From: Rhodocyclales bacterium
Lineage (GTDB): Bacteria > Pseudomonadota > Gammaproteobacteria > Burkholderiales > Rhodocyclaceae
Length of the DNA: 64,000 bases
Assembly: GCA_016183655.1 (NCBI GenBank)
Contig: JACPEH010000009.1
Coordinates: 62,001 to 126,000 of the forward strand
Direction: 5' to 3'
In this document: piece after piece, positions 28,085 through 37,874 of the stretch
Layout: the number at the start of each line of letters is the position of its first letter
Position numbering within the stretch: position 1 is the stretch's first letter
The notes under the pieces: model-generated
What the model was told of the DNA's origin: nothing
The model's input: only the letters and a program-made list of their open reading frames with translations
Databases searched by the model: none
Program-made: the position numbers and the translations under genes

Positions 28085-28190
28085 GTCGGGATAGGAGAAG
28101 CCCTCGCGGGCTCCCCCTCCCACACCACCGGACGTGCGGGTCACGCATCCGGCGGTTCGATGAATTGAATTCCTGCCGTGGCGCAAGGCT
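28085..28190 (-). mobile_element. Group II intron 3' end (domains V-VI), copy 2
   Basis: This 106-bp stretch matches copy 1 (25252-25357) in the same orientation, including domain V (ACCGGACGTGCGGGTC region), domain VI and the terminal CCTATCCCGAC ending at 28085. Only about a dozen maturase codons remain upstream. It lies between the stop of the EF-hand gene and the start of the lipoprotein gene. The two copies form a direct repeat bracketing 2.7 kb. Confidence 0.75.
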
Positions 28191-28214
28191 TTCAAAAATC
28201 CAGAAAGTATCGGC

Positions 28215-30332
28215 CTACACCCCGCCGCTCTTCGTCGCCCAGACGAGCAGGATCAGCGCAAGGAAGACCGCGGCGACGTACAGCTTCCACGGCGTCTTCT
28301 TCTCGGCGTACGGGTCGGCGAGCGCCCGCTCGGCCCCCTCCGGCAGCTTCGCCAGTTGCGTCAGCGAAGTGCCGAACGGGATGTTGATCTTCGCCCGGGC
28401 GTTCACCGCCCAGCCGTTGGCGTCGAGCAGCGGGCCGAGGTTGCGGTTCCTGAGCTTGAACCAGGCGAGCGCCACCGCCGGGCCGGAGACGAGCAGGATC
28501 AGCCCGCCCAGCGCCAGCGGCATCTGCCACCAGCGCAGCCCGAGGAAGCCGGTGACGACCGCGGCCAGCGCCGTGCCGAGGGCGCCCAGCGCGAGCCCGA
28601 TCGCGGCGAAGATGCCGGCGAACTTGGCGACGTCGAAGGGGATCGGCGTCGCCTTGGCCGTTTCGGCGTGCTTCTGCGCACTGGCGACGCCGCCGGCGAC
28701 CAGGTCGTCGGCAGCCTTGGCCTTGGCCGCCGCCAGTTTGTGCACCTGCTCGGCGAGCAGCTTGACGAGTTTCTTGTACGGCGACCAGAAGGCCTGGCGG
28801 ATGCTGATCGGGTGTTCGACGATCTTCGTGATCGTCGCATCCCAGTCCTTGCCCGCGCGGTCGTAGAAGACGCCGTTGCGGCCGACCATCAGCTGGTCGG
28901 CGTCGCCGGCGGTGAAGGCGGCGGCGACGGTCTTCTTCTCCGCGCCGCGGGTGCAGTCGCAGTAGGCGAGGTAGATGCCGGACAGCCCGGCGAGCGTCGC
29001 GTGCCTGGCGGCGTCGAGCACCGGCACCACCAGTTCGCAGCTGCGGCCGTCGAGGTAGAGCGTGCCGGCCTGGAAGACGGCCTGGCCGTGGCCGGTGTAG
29101 AAGTCGCGGAAGGAGACGAAGTTGTTGCACAGCCGGCCGAGGTCTCGCACGTAGCAGACCAGGCGGTCGACGGCGGCGATCGCGTCGGCCTCGGCTGCGA
29201 GCGCGAGGTCGCGGGCGATCAGCTCGGCCAGCGCGGCGCGCGGCGCCAGTGCGGCGAGGGCGCGGATGCGTTCCTCGCCGAGCGCTTCCAGGCGCGTCGC
29301 CGGACGCGCCGCCTGCCAGTCGGCGTGCGCCGCGAAGCGCGCGCACAGCGCCTGCCAGTCGTCCTCGGCGAGCTCCTCGCGGGCGCCAAAGAGCGGCGTC
29401 ACCGCCAGCTCGCGCAGCGCGGCGACTGCGTCGCGCCATGCCGGGTTGAGGCCGTCGGCCAGCGGCAGCGGGCGGCCGCCCTCGATCCGCGCCAGCGGCA
29501 ATGTCGCCATGCCTGCGCTGCCCGGGCTCAGCGTCTGCAGCGCGAGCGCACGGAAATCCTCGGCGCTGCCGTTCATCGCCTCGCCGGCGCGCGGGTCGTA
29601 GGCGGCCAGCCGGCAGCGGGCGAAATAGTCGTCGACCTTTTCGCGCAGCGCCGCGATCGCTGCCCAGGCGGCGCCGCTGGCGGCACCGAGCGGCACGACT
29701 TCGGGCCGCTCGTCGGGGATCGTCAGCCAGGCGACCTGGGCGTCGAGGTCGCTGAAGAAGGCCTCGCATTCCTCGGCGCCGATGCCCGCTTCGCCGCTGC
29801 GGTCGGGGCGGCTGCCGCAGGTGGCGATGACGTCGGCGATCACCGCCTTCAATGCGTCGTCGTCGGTCGAGCCGGCGATGACGATGCCGTCGCCGTTGAA
29901 GCGCGTTGCGGCGAAGATGCGCGCGCTGTCGGCGGTGTCCTCGGCGCTGATCGCGTCGCCGGTCTTGCCGAGGTTCTTCAGGATCTCTCGTGCCGAGGCG
30001 AGCAGCCTGCGGCCTTCGTCGCCGCTGTCGTCGATCGCGGCCAGCGGCAGCGGGTGGCTGCCGGCGGCCAGCAGGTCCTTGTCGCGGAGCAGGGCGCCAG
30101 CCCACTGGCAGGCGGCGATCACGTCGCTGGCACGGACGTGGCCGTCGCCGTCGGCGTCGAGCAGGGCCAGCGTATGCGCGTCGAATTCCAGCCCGGCGAC
30201 CGGGCAGGAGAGCGCGACCCACAGTTTCTGGTCGAGCTGGTCGAGATGGATCAGGTCCTCGCCGCGGTCGAGGCGGACCTGGTCGAAACCGCCCGCGCTG
30301 AAGAAGCGCCACTGATGGCCGGGGGATGTCAT
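28215..30332 (-). CDS. EF-hand membrane protein, 705 aa, unknown function
   Basis: The N-terminal half contains a canonical EF-hand Ca2+-binding loop, D59-A-D61-G-D63-G-H-V-R-A-S-D70 (Asp instead of Glu at position 12). A second looser one (NGDGIVIAGSTDDD) lies near residue 145. A long helical soluble region follows. The C-terminal 190 residues contain three membrane helices (FAGIFAAIGLALGALGTALA, MPLALGGLILLVSGPAVAL and LYVAAVFLALILLVW). Similar large proteins occur scattered in Proteobacteria and Bacteroidetes without assigned function. ATG 30332 has GGAG at eight bases. It follows the terminator of the secreted protein gene, so it is transcribed separately. Confidence 0.75.
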   Translation of the reverse strand: MTSPGHQWRFFSAGGFDQVRLDRGEDLIHLDQLDQKLWVALSCPVAGLEFDAHTLALLDADGDGHVRASDVIAACQWAGALLRDKDLLAAGSHPLPLAAIDDSGDEGRRLLASAREILKNLGKTGDAISAEDTADSARIFAATRFNGDGIVIAGSTDDDALKAVIADVIATCGSRPDRSGEAGIGAEECEAFFSDLDAQVAWLTIPDERPEVVPLGAASGAAWAAIAALREKVDDYFARCRLAAYDPRAGEAMNGSAEDFRALALQTLSPGSAGMATLPLARIEGGRPLPLADGLNPAWRDAVAALRELAVTPLFGAREELAEDDWQALCARFAAHADWQAARPATRLEALGEERIRALAALAPRAALAELIARDLALAAEADAIAAVDRLVCYVRDLGRLCNNFVSFRDFYTGHGQAVFQAGTLYLDGRSCELVVPVLDAARHATLAGLSGIYLAYCDCTRGAEKKTVAAAFTAGDADQLMVGRNGVFYDRAGKDWDATITKIVEHPISIRQAFWSPYKKLVKLLAEQVHKLAAAKAKAADDLVAGGVASAQKHAETAKATPIPFDVAKFAGIFAAIGLALGALGTALAAVVTGFLGLRWWQMPLALGGLILLVSGPAVALAWFKLRNRNLGPLLDANGWAVNARAKINIPFGTSLTQLAKLPEGAERALADPYAEKKTPWKLYVAAVFLALILLVWATKSGGV

Positions 30333-30346
30333 GCCTGTTTCTCCGG

Positions 30347-30371
30347 AAAAAAGGCCGCCTCGTGGCGGCCT
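30347..30371 (-). terminator. Rho-independent terminator
   Basis: On the minus strand the stem AGGCCGCC/GGCGGCCT (8 bp, loop ACGA) is followed by six T. It lies 22 bp after the stop of the exported protein gene (30393-30947). Confidence 0.85.
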
Positions 30372-30392
30372 GTCGTAGGGTATTGCCGCTGC

Positions 30393-30947
30393 TTACTGTG
30401 CTTTTTCGCAGCCCAGCGCCTTGGCGCCGAAGAAGTAGCTGGTGCCCTGCGGGCAGGCGAGTTCCTTCTCCGGCCTGGCGGCGCCCTTCTTCTTCGGCGT
30501 GCAGGAGAAGCTGCCGTCCCTGGCGACCTTGCCCTTCAGCGCCCAGTCCGCCGGGCAGGCGGTGGCGGCCGGACCAGCCGTCCTGGCGGGGGCGGCGGCG
30601 TCGACGGTGTGCATGTATTTCACCTTGCCCATGCAGGGCAGATAGGTCTCGGCGCGCGCGCCGTCGGCCTTGATCTCGTAGGTGCCGGGCTTCTGGTAGG
30701 TGTGTTGCAGCGTGAGCGGGAAGTTCTTGTGGTTGCCGCCGACCTTCTTCGGCGGCAGGCGGTTGCCCTCGCCCCAGTTCAGGGACATTCCGCACATGCC
30801 GTTCTCGGCTTCGCTGGCCTCGATGGTGATGGTGACGGGCTCGCCGGCCTTGCCGGGCGACGGCGTGGCGGTGATCTTGTCGATGGTGGGGCTGGCGAAG
30901 GCGGGCAAGGCGGCGGCAAACAGCGTGGCAAGTGCGAGGCGTTTCAT
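30393..30947 (-). CDS. Exported Ig/PKD-like protein, 184 aa
   Basis: A signal peptide (MKRLALATLFAAALPAFA) precedes a domain with PKD/Ig-fold character: PSPGKAGEPVTITIEASE, LNWGEGNRLP, and HTYQKPGTYEIKADG, where the HTY-x-PGTY pattern is typical of PKD domains. Two Cys-containing C-terminal repeats (ACPADWALKGKVARDGSFSC and ACPQGTSYFFGAKALGC) follow. It is probably periplasmic or secreted; the role is unknown. It is followed by its own terminator. Confidence 0.68.
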   Translation of the reverse strand: MKRLALATLFAAALPAFASPTIDKITATPSPGKAGEPVTITIEASEAENGMCGMSLNWGEGNRLPPKKVGGNHKNFPLTLQHTYQKPGTYEIKADGARAETYLPCMGKVKYMHTVDAAAPARTAGPAATACPADWALKGKVARDGSFSCTPKKKGAARPEKELACPQGTSYFFGAKALGCEKAQ

Positions 30948-31023
30948 GGCGGATCTCCTTGGGGAAATGCGGCGGTGCTTGCGGGATGCTGCGGGAATGC
31001 CATGGCGGTCGAGTATAGCCGGC

Positions 31024-33750
31024 TCACCCCTGTTCGAAAACCGCCTGCCACAGCGCGCGCACGGCGGCGATCCGGCGCAGCACGGCGGCGCGCTCGACGC
31101 GCGCCTTGCCGCTGCCGTTGAGGCGCTCCGCGTGCTGCATGCGGCGGTATTCGCGGTAGGCGTTGCGTACCGGATCGGCGAGTTCGGCCGGGATCAGGCC
31201 GAGGCCGGCGGCCATGCCGAGCAGCGCGATGTTGCCGAGGTTCTGCGTCAGCTCGGGGTGGCCGTGCGCGTGCGCGAGGATCAGGTACTGGACGATGAAC
31301 TCGACGTCGATGATGCCGCCGGGGTCCTGCTTCAGGTCGAAGAACTCCTCGCTGTTCGAGGCGTGCGCATCGAGCATGCGCCGGCGCATCGTCAGCACCT
31401 CCTCCTTCAGCTTCGCCGGGTCGCGCGGCAGCGTCAGGATCTCCTGGCGGATCGCCTCGAAGCGCGCGCCGACCGCCGGGTCGCCGGCGACGAAGCGGGC
31501 GCGCGTCAGCGCCTGGTGTTCCCAGACCCAGGCATGCTTCAACTGGTAGTCGCGGAACGAATCGACGGTGATCGCGATCAGGCCGGAATCGCCGTTCGGG
31601 CGCAGCCGCAGGTCGGTCTCGAAGAGCAGGCCGGCCGAGGTCTGCGACGACAGCCAGGTGTTCACGCGCTGCGCCAGCCGCGCGTAGTTTTCCTGCGCGT
31701 CCGGGTGCTCGTCGTCGTAGAGGAAGACCAGGTCGAGGTCGGAGGCGTAGCCGAGCTCCTTGCCGCCGAGCTTGCCGTAGCCGATCACCGCGAACTTCGG
31801 CGCGTCGCAGTGGCGCTGGCGGATCTTCGGCCAGACCAGCGTCAGCGTCTTCTGCACGATGATGTCGGCGAGCTCGGAGAGGTGGTCGGAGATCCGCTCC
31901 AGCGTCTGCAGCCCGGCCAGGTCCTGCGCCAGCACGCGGAACACCTGCGCATGGTGCGCCTCGCGCAGGATGTCCATTTCGCGCTCGGCGTCGCCGGCGT
32001 GCTCGGCGAGCTGGCTGTCGAGGATCTCGCGGAACGCCGGCCAGTCGGTGGCGACATCGTAGAGGCGCGGGTCGAGCACCTCGTCGAGCAGCACCGGGTG
32101 CTTGTTCAGGTATTCGGCGGCCCAGTTGGCGCTGCCGACCAGCTCGGCGACCTTCGACAGCGCTTGCGGGTACTGCTGCAGCAGCGCGAGGTAGGCGCCG
32201 CGGCGGCTGATCGTTTCGAGGAAGGCGAGCGCGCGGCCGAAGGTCACGTCCGGCTGCGGCGTCGCCGCCGCCGCCTGGATCAGCCGCGGGCCGACGGCGT
32301 CGATGCGCTCGCGGTTCGACGCCGGCAGCTGCAGGTAGCGGGCGGTGCTGCGGAAGCGTTCGAGCTGTTCGAGGATCGCCGCCGGGCTGGCGAAGCCGAG
32401 TTCGCCGAGCTGCTCGGCGCAGTCCTCGGCGCCGCACTGGCCGAGCCAGAGGCCGGCGAGCGGGTGGGTGCCGGCCTCCGGGTCGGAGAAGACCTGTTCG
32501 AAGTGGCGGGCGACCCGCGTGCGGTGGTCGTCGAGCGTCGCCAGCAGCGCCGGCCAGTCGGCGAAGCCCAGGCTGGCGGCGATCTGCGTGCGCGCCTCGT
32601 CGGCGGTCGGCAGCAGATGCGTCTGCGCGTCGTCGACGTATTGAAGGCGGTGCTCCAGCCGGCGCAGGAAGTCGTAGGCCGCCGCCAGCTCGGCGCGCGC
32701 CTCCTCGGGCAGCAGGCGGCGAGCAGCGAGCAGCGCCAGCACCTGCAGCGTCGGCCGCACCTGCAGTGCGCTGTCGCGGCCGCCGCGGATCAGCTGGAAG
32801 ACCTGGGCGATGAACTCGATCTCGCGGATGCCGCCGGGGCCGAGCTTGATGTGGTCGGCCATGTCCTTCCTCGCCACCTCGCGGCGGATCTGCGCGTGCA
32901 GGTCGCGCATCGCGTTGATCGCGCCGAAGTCGAGGTACTTGCGGAAGACGAAGGGGCGGGCGACCTTCTCCAGCGCGGTTTTCCAGCCCGGCTGCAGGTT
33001 GTCGCCGTCGTTCATCACGCGCGCCTTGATCCAGGCGTAGCGCTCCCATTCGCGGCCCTGCGTGATGAAGTAGTTCTCCAGCGAGTCGAGCGAGCAGACC
33101 AGCGGCCCGGAATCGCCGTTCGGGCGCAGCCGCATGTCGACGCGGAACACCTGGCCGTCGGCGGTGGCCTCGCCGAGGGCGGCGATCAGCCGCTTGCCGA
33201 GCCGGGTGAAGAAGTCGTAGTTGTCGATCTTTCCCCTGCCGGTGGCGTCGCCGGCAGTCTGTCCTTCCTCCGGGTAGACGAAGATGTAGTCGACGTCGGA
33301 GGACACGTTCAGCTCGCGGCCGCCGAGCTTGCCCATGCCGACCACCAGCAGGCGCTGCGCGGCACCGTTGCCGTCCAGCGGCTCGCCGTACTGGGCGGCG
33401 AGCTGGCGGTGCACGACGTCGAGGGCGAGGTTGGTGGTGACGTCGGCGAGCGCCGTCATCGTTTCCATCACCTCCGCCAGCGGCGCCGCGCCGCCGAGGT
33501 CGCGCACGATCAGCGCCGCCATTACGCGCTGGCGCAGGCCGCGCAGCAGGCTCTTCAACGCGGCCTCGTCGGTCGCGGGGGCGGCGGCGAGAAAGTCGCG
33601 CATCGCCGCGGCGGACACCGGCGCGCCGGCGTTGGCGGCCAGCCAGTCGGCGACCGCCGGCCGGGCGGCGAGCAGCTGGCGCAGGAAGCGGCTGTGGGCG
33701 AGGGCGGGTTGCCAGGCGGCGGGAAAGGATGCAGGGGTGTCGGCGCTCAT
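31024..33750 (-). CDS. glnE: Bifunctional glutamine synthetase adenylyltransferase/deadenylase
   Basis: The 908-residue protein has the two-headed layout of GlnE. The N-terminal nucleotidyltransferase motif is GMGKLGGRELNVSSDVDYIF (deadenylase half) and the C-terminal one is GYGKLGGKELGYASDLDLVF (adenylylase half), with GlnD-like regulatory segments between. It adds or removes AMP on glutamine synthetase in response to PII and glutamine. Start ATG 33750. It is divergent from yhdP across a 158-bp gap with a possible -10 (TACAAT at 33835) for yhdP. Confidence 0.96.
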   Translation of the reverse strand: MSADTPASFPAAWQPALAHSRFLRQLLAARPAVADWLAANAGAPVSAAAMRDFLAAAPATDEAALKSLLRGLRQRVMAALIVRDLGGAAPLAEVMETMTALADVTTNLALDVVHRQLAAQYGEPLDGNGAAQRLLVVGMGKLGGRELNVSSDVDYIFVYPEEGQTAGDATGRGKIDNYDFFTRLGKRLIAALGEATADGQVFRVDMRLRPNGDSGPLVCSLDSLENYFITQGREWERYAWIKARVMNDGDNLQPGWKTALEKVARPFVFRKYLDFGAINAMRDLHAQIRREVARKDMADHIKLGPGGIREIEFIAQVFQLIRGGRDSALQVRPTLQVLALLAARRLLPEEARAELAAAYDFLRRLEHRLQYVDDAQTHLLPTADEARTQIAASLGFADWPALLATLDDHRTRVARHFEQVFSDPEAGTHPLAGLWLGQCGAEDCAEQLGELGFASPAAILEQLERFRSTARYLQLPASNRERIDAVGPRLIQAAAATPQPDVTFGRALAFLETISRRGAYLALLQQYPQALSKVAELVGSANWAAEYLNKHPVLLDEVLDPRLYDVATDWPAFREILDSQLAEHAGDAEREMDILREAHHAQVFRVLAQDLAGLQTLERISDHLSELADIIVQKTLTLVWPKIRQRHCDAPKFAVIGYGKLGGKELGYASDLDLVFLYDDEHPDAQENYARLAQRVNTWLSSQTSAGLLFETDLRLRPNGDSGLIAITVDSFRDYQLKHAWVWEHQALTRARFVAGDPAVGARFEAIRQEILTLPRDPAKLKEEVLTMRRRMLDAHASNSEEFFDLKQDPGGIIDVEFIVQYLILAHAHGHPELTQNLGNIALLGMAAGLGLIPAELADPVRNAYREYRRMQHAERLNGSGKARVERAAVLRRIAAVRALWQAVFEQG

Positions 33751-33908
33751 GGCAGTCTCGTTTTCCGGTGTGTGGCTGCTCGGGCGGCTCGGCGACGGCC
33801 GCGCCGGCTTACCAAGGCGGCGGCATAAAGCCGGTACAATTGGGGCTGGACTATCTACAGCGCCATTCTAGTGACCCTTTTCAGCATTTGGCAAAACCGT
33901 CGCGGACG

Positions 33909-36900
33909 ATGAGCGCGCACGACCATGATCGCGTCGATCCGCGTGCGGCGGCGCGTGCGCTGCGGCCGGCGCTCTATCACCGCCTGCATGCGTTCCTGCC
34001 GCTGTTCGCGCACCCGCTTGCCCGCCGCCTGTGGCGCGTGCTCGGCTGGGGGCTGCTGGCCGCCTATTTCGCCTTCGCCGGGCTGATCCTGACGCTGCGC
34101 TATTCGGTGCTGCCGAACATCGAGCACTACCGCGGCGACATCGAGCGGATGGCGAGCAAGGCGCTCGACCTGCCGGTGCGCATCGACGGCATCGCCGCCG
34201 GCTGGGCCGGCCTCAACCCGGACCTGACGCTGTACGGGGTGACCGTGGCCGACGCCGGCGGCCGTCCGGCGCTGGCCTTCTCCCGCGTCGAGGCGATCCT
34301 CGACTGGTCGTCGCTGCTGCGCCGGCAGCTACGCCTGTCGCTGCTGGCGATCGACGAACCGGTGCTGCACATCCGCCGCGACGCGGCCGGCAAGCTGTTC
34401 GTCGCCGGCATCCCGGTCAGCGAGGGCGAATCCGATTTCCCCGACTGGGTGCTGGCGCAGAAGCGCATCCGCATCAACGGCGCGACGCTGGTCTGGGAGG
34501 ACGGCCTGCGCGGCGCGCCGCCGCTGATCCTCGAAGACCTCAGCCTGGCCCTCGACAACAGCGGCCGCCATCACCGTTTTGGCCTGACCGCGTTGCCGCC
34601 CGTCGAGCTGGCGGCGCGCATCGACATCCGCGGCAAGCTCGACGGCGACGACCTGACGGCGCTTGATACCTGGAAGGGCGAGCTGTTCGCCGAGCTCGAC
34701 TACGTCGACCTCGCCGGCTGGCGGCACTGGGTGGACTATCCGGTGGCCTTGCCGCAGGGGCGCGGCGCGATGCGCGCCTGGCTGTCGATGGCGGAAGGCC
34801 GTCTGCTCAACCTGACCACCGACCTGGCGCTGCGCGACGTCCGCCTGCGGCTGGCCCGGCAGTTACCCGAGATGCACCTCGACGAGCTCTCCGGACGCCT
34901 CGGCGGCCGCCTGCGCCAGGGCGGCTTTGCGGCGTTCGGCAAGGGCCTGGCGCTGGCGCTGGAGGACGGCACGAAGCTGCCGCCGACCGACTTCAGCGTC
35001 GACTGGCAGGCCACGGAGCAGGGCGACGCCGTACAGGGCAGCGCCACCGCCAGCCGGCTCGACCTGCCGCTGCTGGCGCGCCTGTCGACCTACCTGCCGC
35101 TGGACGCGGGGACGCGCAAGCTGCTCGGTGACTATGCCCCGGGCGGCGAGATCTCGGACCTGCGCCTGTCCTTCTCGGGCAACGCCGAGCGTCTGCAGGC
35201 CTACGCGCTGCGTGCCAATTTCGCCGGGCTTGGCCTGCGCGCGCAGGGCTATTTCCCCGGCTTTTCCGGAATGTCGGGCAGCGTCGATGCCAACGAGCGC
35301 GGCGGCAGCGTTAACCTGCGCTCGCAGAACGCCGGACTCGACCTGCCCAGCGTCTTTCCCGAATCGCAGCTGGCCTTCGACACGCTCGCCGCGTCGGCGC
35401 GCTGGCAGATCGACGGCGGCACCATCGACGTCGACCTGTCCAAGGTGGAATTCGCCGGCAACCACGCCGCCGGCTCGGCGAAAGGAACTTACCGCTACAA
35501 CGGACAAGGGCCGGGCAGCATCGACCTCAGCGCCAACCTGACGCGGGCGCGCGGCGACGCGGTCTGGCGCTACATGCCGCATGTCGTCGATGCCGAGGCG
35601 CGCAGCTGGCTGCGCCAAGGCATCACCGCCGGCACCGCCAGCGACGCCAGGCTGACGCTGCAGGGCGACCTCGCCCGCTTCCCCTTCCTCGACGGCTCCG
35701 GCATCTTCCTCGTCACCGCCAAGGCGCACGACGTGACCATCGACTACGCGCCCGGCTGGCCGAAGCTGGAGCACGTCGATGGCGACCTGCGCTTCGCCGG
35801 CGCCGGCATGCGCGTCGAGGCGCAGCGCGGCACGCTGTTCGGCACGCGCATCAGCGCCACCGTCGCCGAGATTCCCGATTTCGACGCCGCCAGCCCGCAG
35901 CTGCGCGTGCGTGGCCGCGTCGACGGGCCGACCGCCGATTTCTTCCGCTTCATCGAGGCCAGCCCGGTCGGCGAGGCGCTCGACCATGCGACGTCCGACA
36001 TGCAGGCGCAGGGCGAGGGCCGACTCGACCTGACGCTCGACATCCCCTTGTCCCACACCGAGAACACGCGGGTGAAGGGCGATTTCCGCTTCATCGACAA
36101 CCAGGTCACGGTCGAGCCGCTGCTGCCGCCGCTGACCAACGTGAACGGCACGCTGCATTTCACCGACGGCTCGATCTCCGTGCGCGACATCAACGGCCTC
36201 TTCCTCGGCGGGCCGGTCAAGGTGCGCGCGGAGACGACGCGCGACGGCCGCGTCGATGTCGTCGCCGGCGGCAACCTGTCGGTGGCCCAGGCCCGCCGCC
36301 AGTACGACCTGCCGCTGTTCGACGGCCTCTCCGGCGGCGCCGCCTGGCGGGCGGACATCAAGGTGAAGAAGAGCAGCGCCGACATCGTCGTCGAATCGAA
36401 CCTGGTCGGTCTTTCCTCGTCGTTGCCGCCGCCGTTCAACAAGACGGCGAGCGACGCGTTGCCGTTGCGCTTCGAGAAGGGGATGACGGCCGCGGCCGGA
36501 CCGCGCAAGGACGGGCCGTTCGATCGCATCCAGCTCAGCCTCGGCAAGCTTGCCGGCGGCGAGCTGCTGCGCCGGCGCGACGGCAACGGCCGCTGGCTGC
36601 CGGCGCGCGGCGCGCTGGCCGTCGGGGCGCCGCTGGCGCTGCCGGAGAAAGGGTTGTCGGTGCTGCTCGTGGCGCCGCAGGTCGATGCCGATTTCTGGCG
36701 CGCGGCGCTGAGTCCGGGGCGCAATGGCAGCAATGGCAGCAATGGCAACGGCGCCGGCCAGGGGACGGCGGCGGCCTACCTGCCGGACCGCGTCGAGTTG
36801 CGCAGCGAGTCGCTGGAGATCTTCGGCCGCCGCTTCCGCGACGTCCGCCTCGTCGCCAACGCGTCCGGGCGCATCTGGCAGGCGTCGGTGGCGTCGCGCG

Positions 36901-37874
36901 AGGCGAACGGCGAGGTGCAATTCGATTCCTTCGGCCGCGGCGCGCTGCGCGCCCGCCTGAAGAACTTCGCCGCCGAGCCGTCGGCGGCCGGCGAGACGCG
37001 TGAATCCACTTCGACGCCGACGCTGGAAGACCTGCCGGCGCTCGACGTGATCGCCGACAGTTTCTCGGTCGGCGCAAAGAAACTGGGTCGCCTCGAATTG
37101 CAGGCGCGCAACGAGGCGACGAACTGGCGCATCGAAAAGCTGTCCATCAGTAACCCGGACGGTCGGCTCAGCGGCAATGCGGTGTGGCGGATGCAGGAGC
37201 CGCAGCGCTTCGACCTTGACTTCACGCTGGCGGCGGACGATGCCGGCGGCCTGCTGGAGCGTCTCGGTTATGCCGGCGCCCTCCGGCGCGGGTCGGCGAC
37301 GCTGGCCGGCAAGCTGAGCTGGGCCGGCGTGCCGGTGCGCATCGACTATCCGACGCTGGCTGGCGAGATGCGCGTCGATGCGTCGCGCGGGCAGTTCGCC
37401 AAGCTCGACCCCGGGGCGGCCGGCAAGCTGCTCGGGCTGATCAGCCTGCAGTCGCTGCCGCGGCGGATCACGCTGGATTTCCGCGACGTCTTTTCGGAAG
37501 GTTTCGCCTTCGATTCGATCAGCGGCAAGATGGAGGTGAAGGCGGGGGTGATGCGCACCGACCGCCTGCAGATCGACGGCCCGGCGGCGCGGGTGCTGAT
37601 GCGCGGCGAGGTCGACCTGGAGCATGAAACGCAGAAGCTGGTGGTCAACGTGCAGCCGGAGCTGGGCGGTACCGCGGCGCTCGGCGTGGCGCTGGTCAAT
37701 CCGCTTGCCGGGGCGGCGGCGCTGCTGGCGCACAAGGTGTTGCAGAACCCGCTCAACCAGATTTTCTCGTTCGATTATTCCGTGACCGGAAAATGGGACG
37801 ACCCGAAGGTGGAGAAACTGTCGATGCAGCGGCTGGAGGTCCAGTCGGGCGAGACCGGAGAACGACGTGAGTGA
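33909..37874 (+). CDS. yhdP: YhdP-family AsmA-like envelope lipid transfer protein
   Basis: The 1321-residue protein has one N-terminal membrane helix (VLGWGLLAAYFAFAGLILTL) and a very long beta-rich periplasmic part. It ends with the conserved AsmA-like C-terminal region (LGGTAALGVALVNPLAGAAALLAHKVLQNP). YhdP, with TamB and YdbH, bridges inner and outer membrane and moves phospholipids. The start is ATG 33909; upstream codons in frame lie in the promoter. A 9-bp minisatellite inside the gene encodes a Gly-Ser-Asn linker. The last 8 bp overlap the nitrilase gene. Confidence 0.9.
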   Translation: MSAHDHDRVDPRAAARALRPALYHRLHAFLPLFAHPLARRLWRVLGWGLLAAYFAFAGLILTLRYSVLPNIEHYRGDIERMASKALDLPVRIDGIAAGWAGLNPDLTLYGVTVADAGGRPALAFSRVEAILDWSSLLRRQLRLSLLAIDEPVLHIRRDAAGKLFVAGIPVSEGESDFPDWVLAQKRIRINGATLVWEDGLRGAPPLILEDLSLALDNSGRHHRFGLTALPPVELAARIDIRGKLDGDDLTALDTWKGELFAELDYVDLAGWRHWVDYPVALPQGRGAMRAWLSMAEGRLLNLTTDLALRDVRLRLARQLPEMHLDELSGRLGGRLRQGGFAAFGKGLALALEDGTKLPPTDFSVDWQATEQGDAVQGSATASRLDLPLLARLSTYLPLDAGTRKLLGDYAPGGEISDLRLSFSGNAERLQAYALRANFAGLGLRAQGYFPGFSGMSGSVDANERGGSVNLRSQNAGLDLPSVFPESQLAFDTLAASARWQIDGGTIDVDLSKVEFAGNHAAGSAKGTYRYNGQGPGSIDLSANLTRARGDAVWRYMPHVVDAEARSWLRQGITAGTASDARLTLQGDLARFPFLDGSGIFLVTAKAHDVTIDYAPGWPKLEHVDGDLRFAGAGMRVEAQRGTLFGTRISATVAEIPDFDAASPQLRVRGRVDGPTADFFRFIEASPVGEALDHATSDMQAQGEGRLDLTLDIPLSHTENTRVKGDFRFIDNQVTVEPLLPPLTNVNGTLHFTDGSISVRDINGLFLGGPVKVRAETTRDGRVDVVAGGNLSVAQARRQYDLPLFDGLSGGAAWRADIKVKKSSADIVVESNLVGLSSSLPPPFNKTASDALPLRFEKGMTAAAGPRKDGPFDRIQLSLGKLAGGELLRRRDGNGRWLPARGALAVGAPLALPEKGLSVLLVAPQVDADFWRAALSPGRNGSNGSNGNGAGQGTAAAYLPDRVELRSESLEIFGRRFRDVRLVANASGRIWQASVASREANGEVQFDSFGRGALRARLKNFAAEPSAAGETRESTSTPTLEDLPALDVIADSFSVGAKKLGRLELQARNEATNWRIEKLSISNPDGRLSGNAVWRMQEPQRFDLDFTLAADDAGGLLERLGYAGALRRGSATLAGKLSWAGVPVRIDYPTLAGEMRVDASRGQFAKLDPGAAGKLLGLISLQSLPRRITLDFRDVFSEGFAFDSISGKMEVKAGVMRTDRLQIDGPAARVLMRGEVDLEHETQKLVVNVQPELGGTAALGVALVNPLAGAAALLAHKVLQNPLNQIFSFDYSVTGKWDDPKVEKLSMQRLEVQSGETGERRE
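36722..36748 (+). repeat. In-frame 9-bp minisatellite in yhdP
   Basis: Three tandem copies of CAATGGCAG (the last ends in A) encode Asn-Gly-Ser triplets as a flexible linker. Slippage here would change length without a frameshift. Confidence 0.85.
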
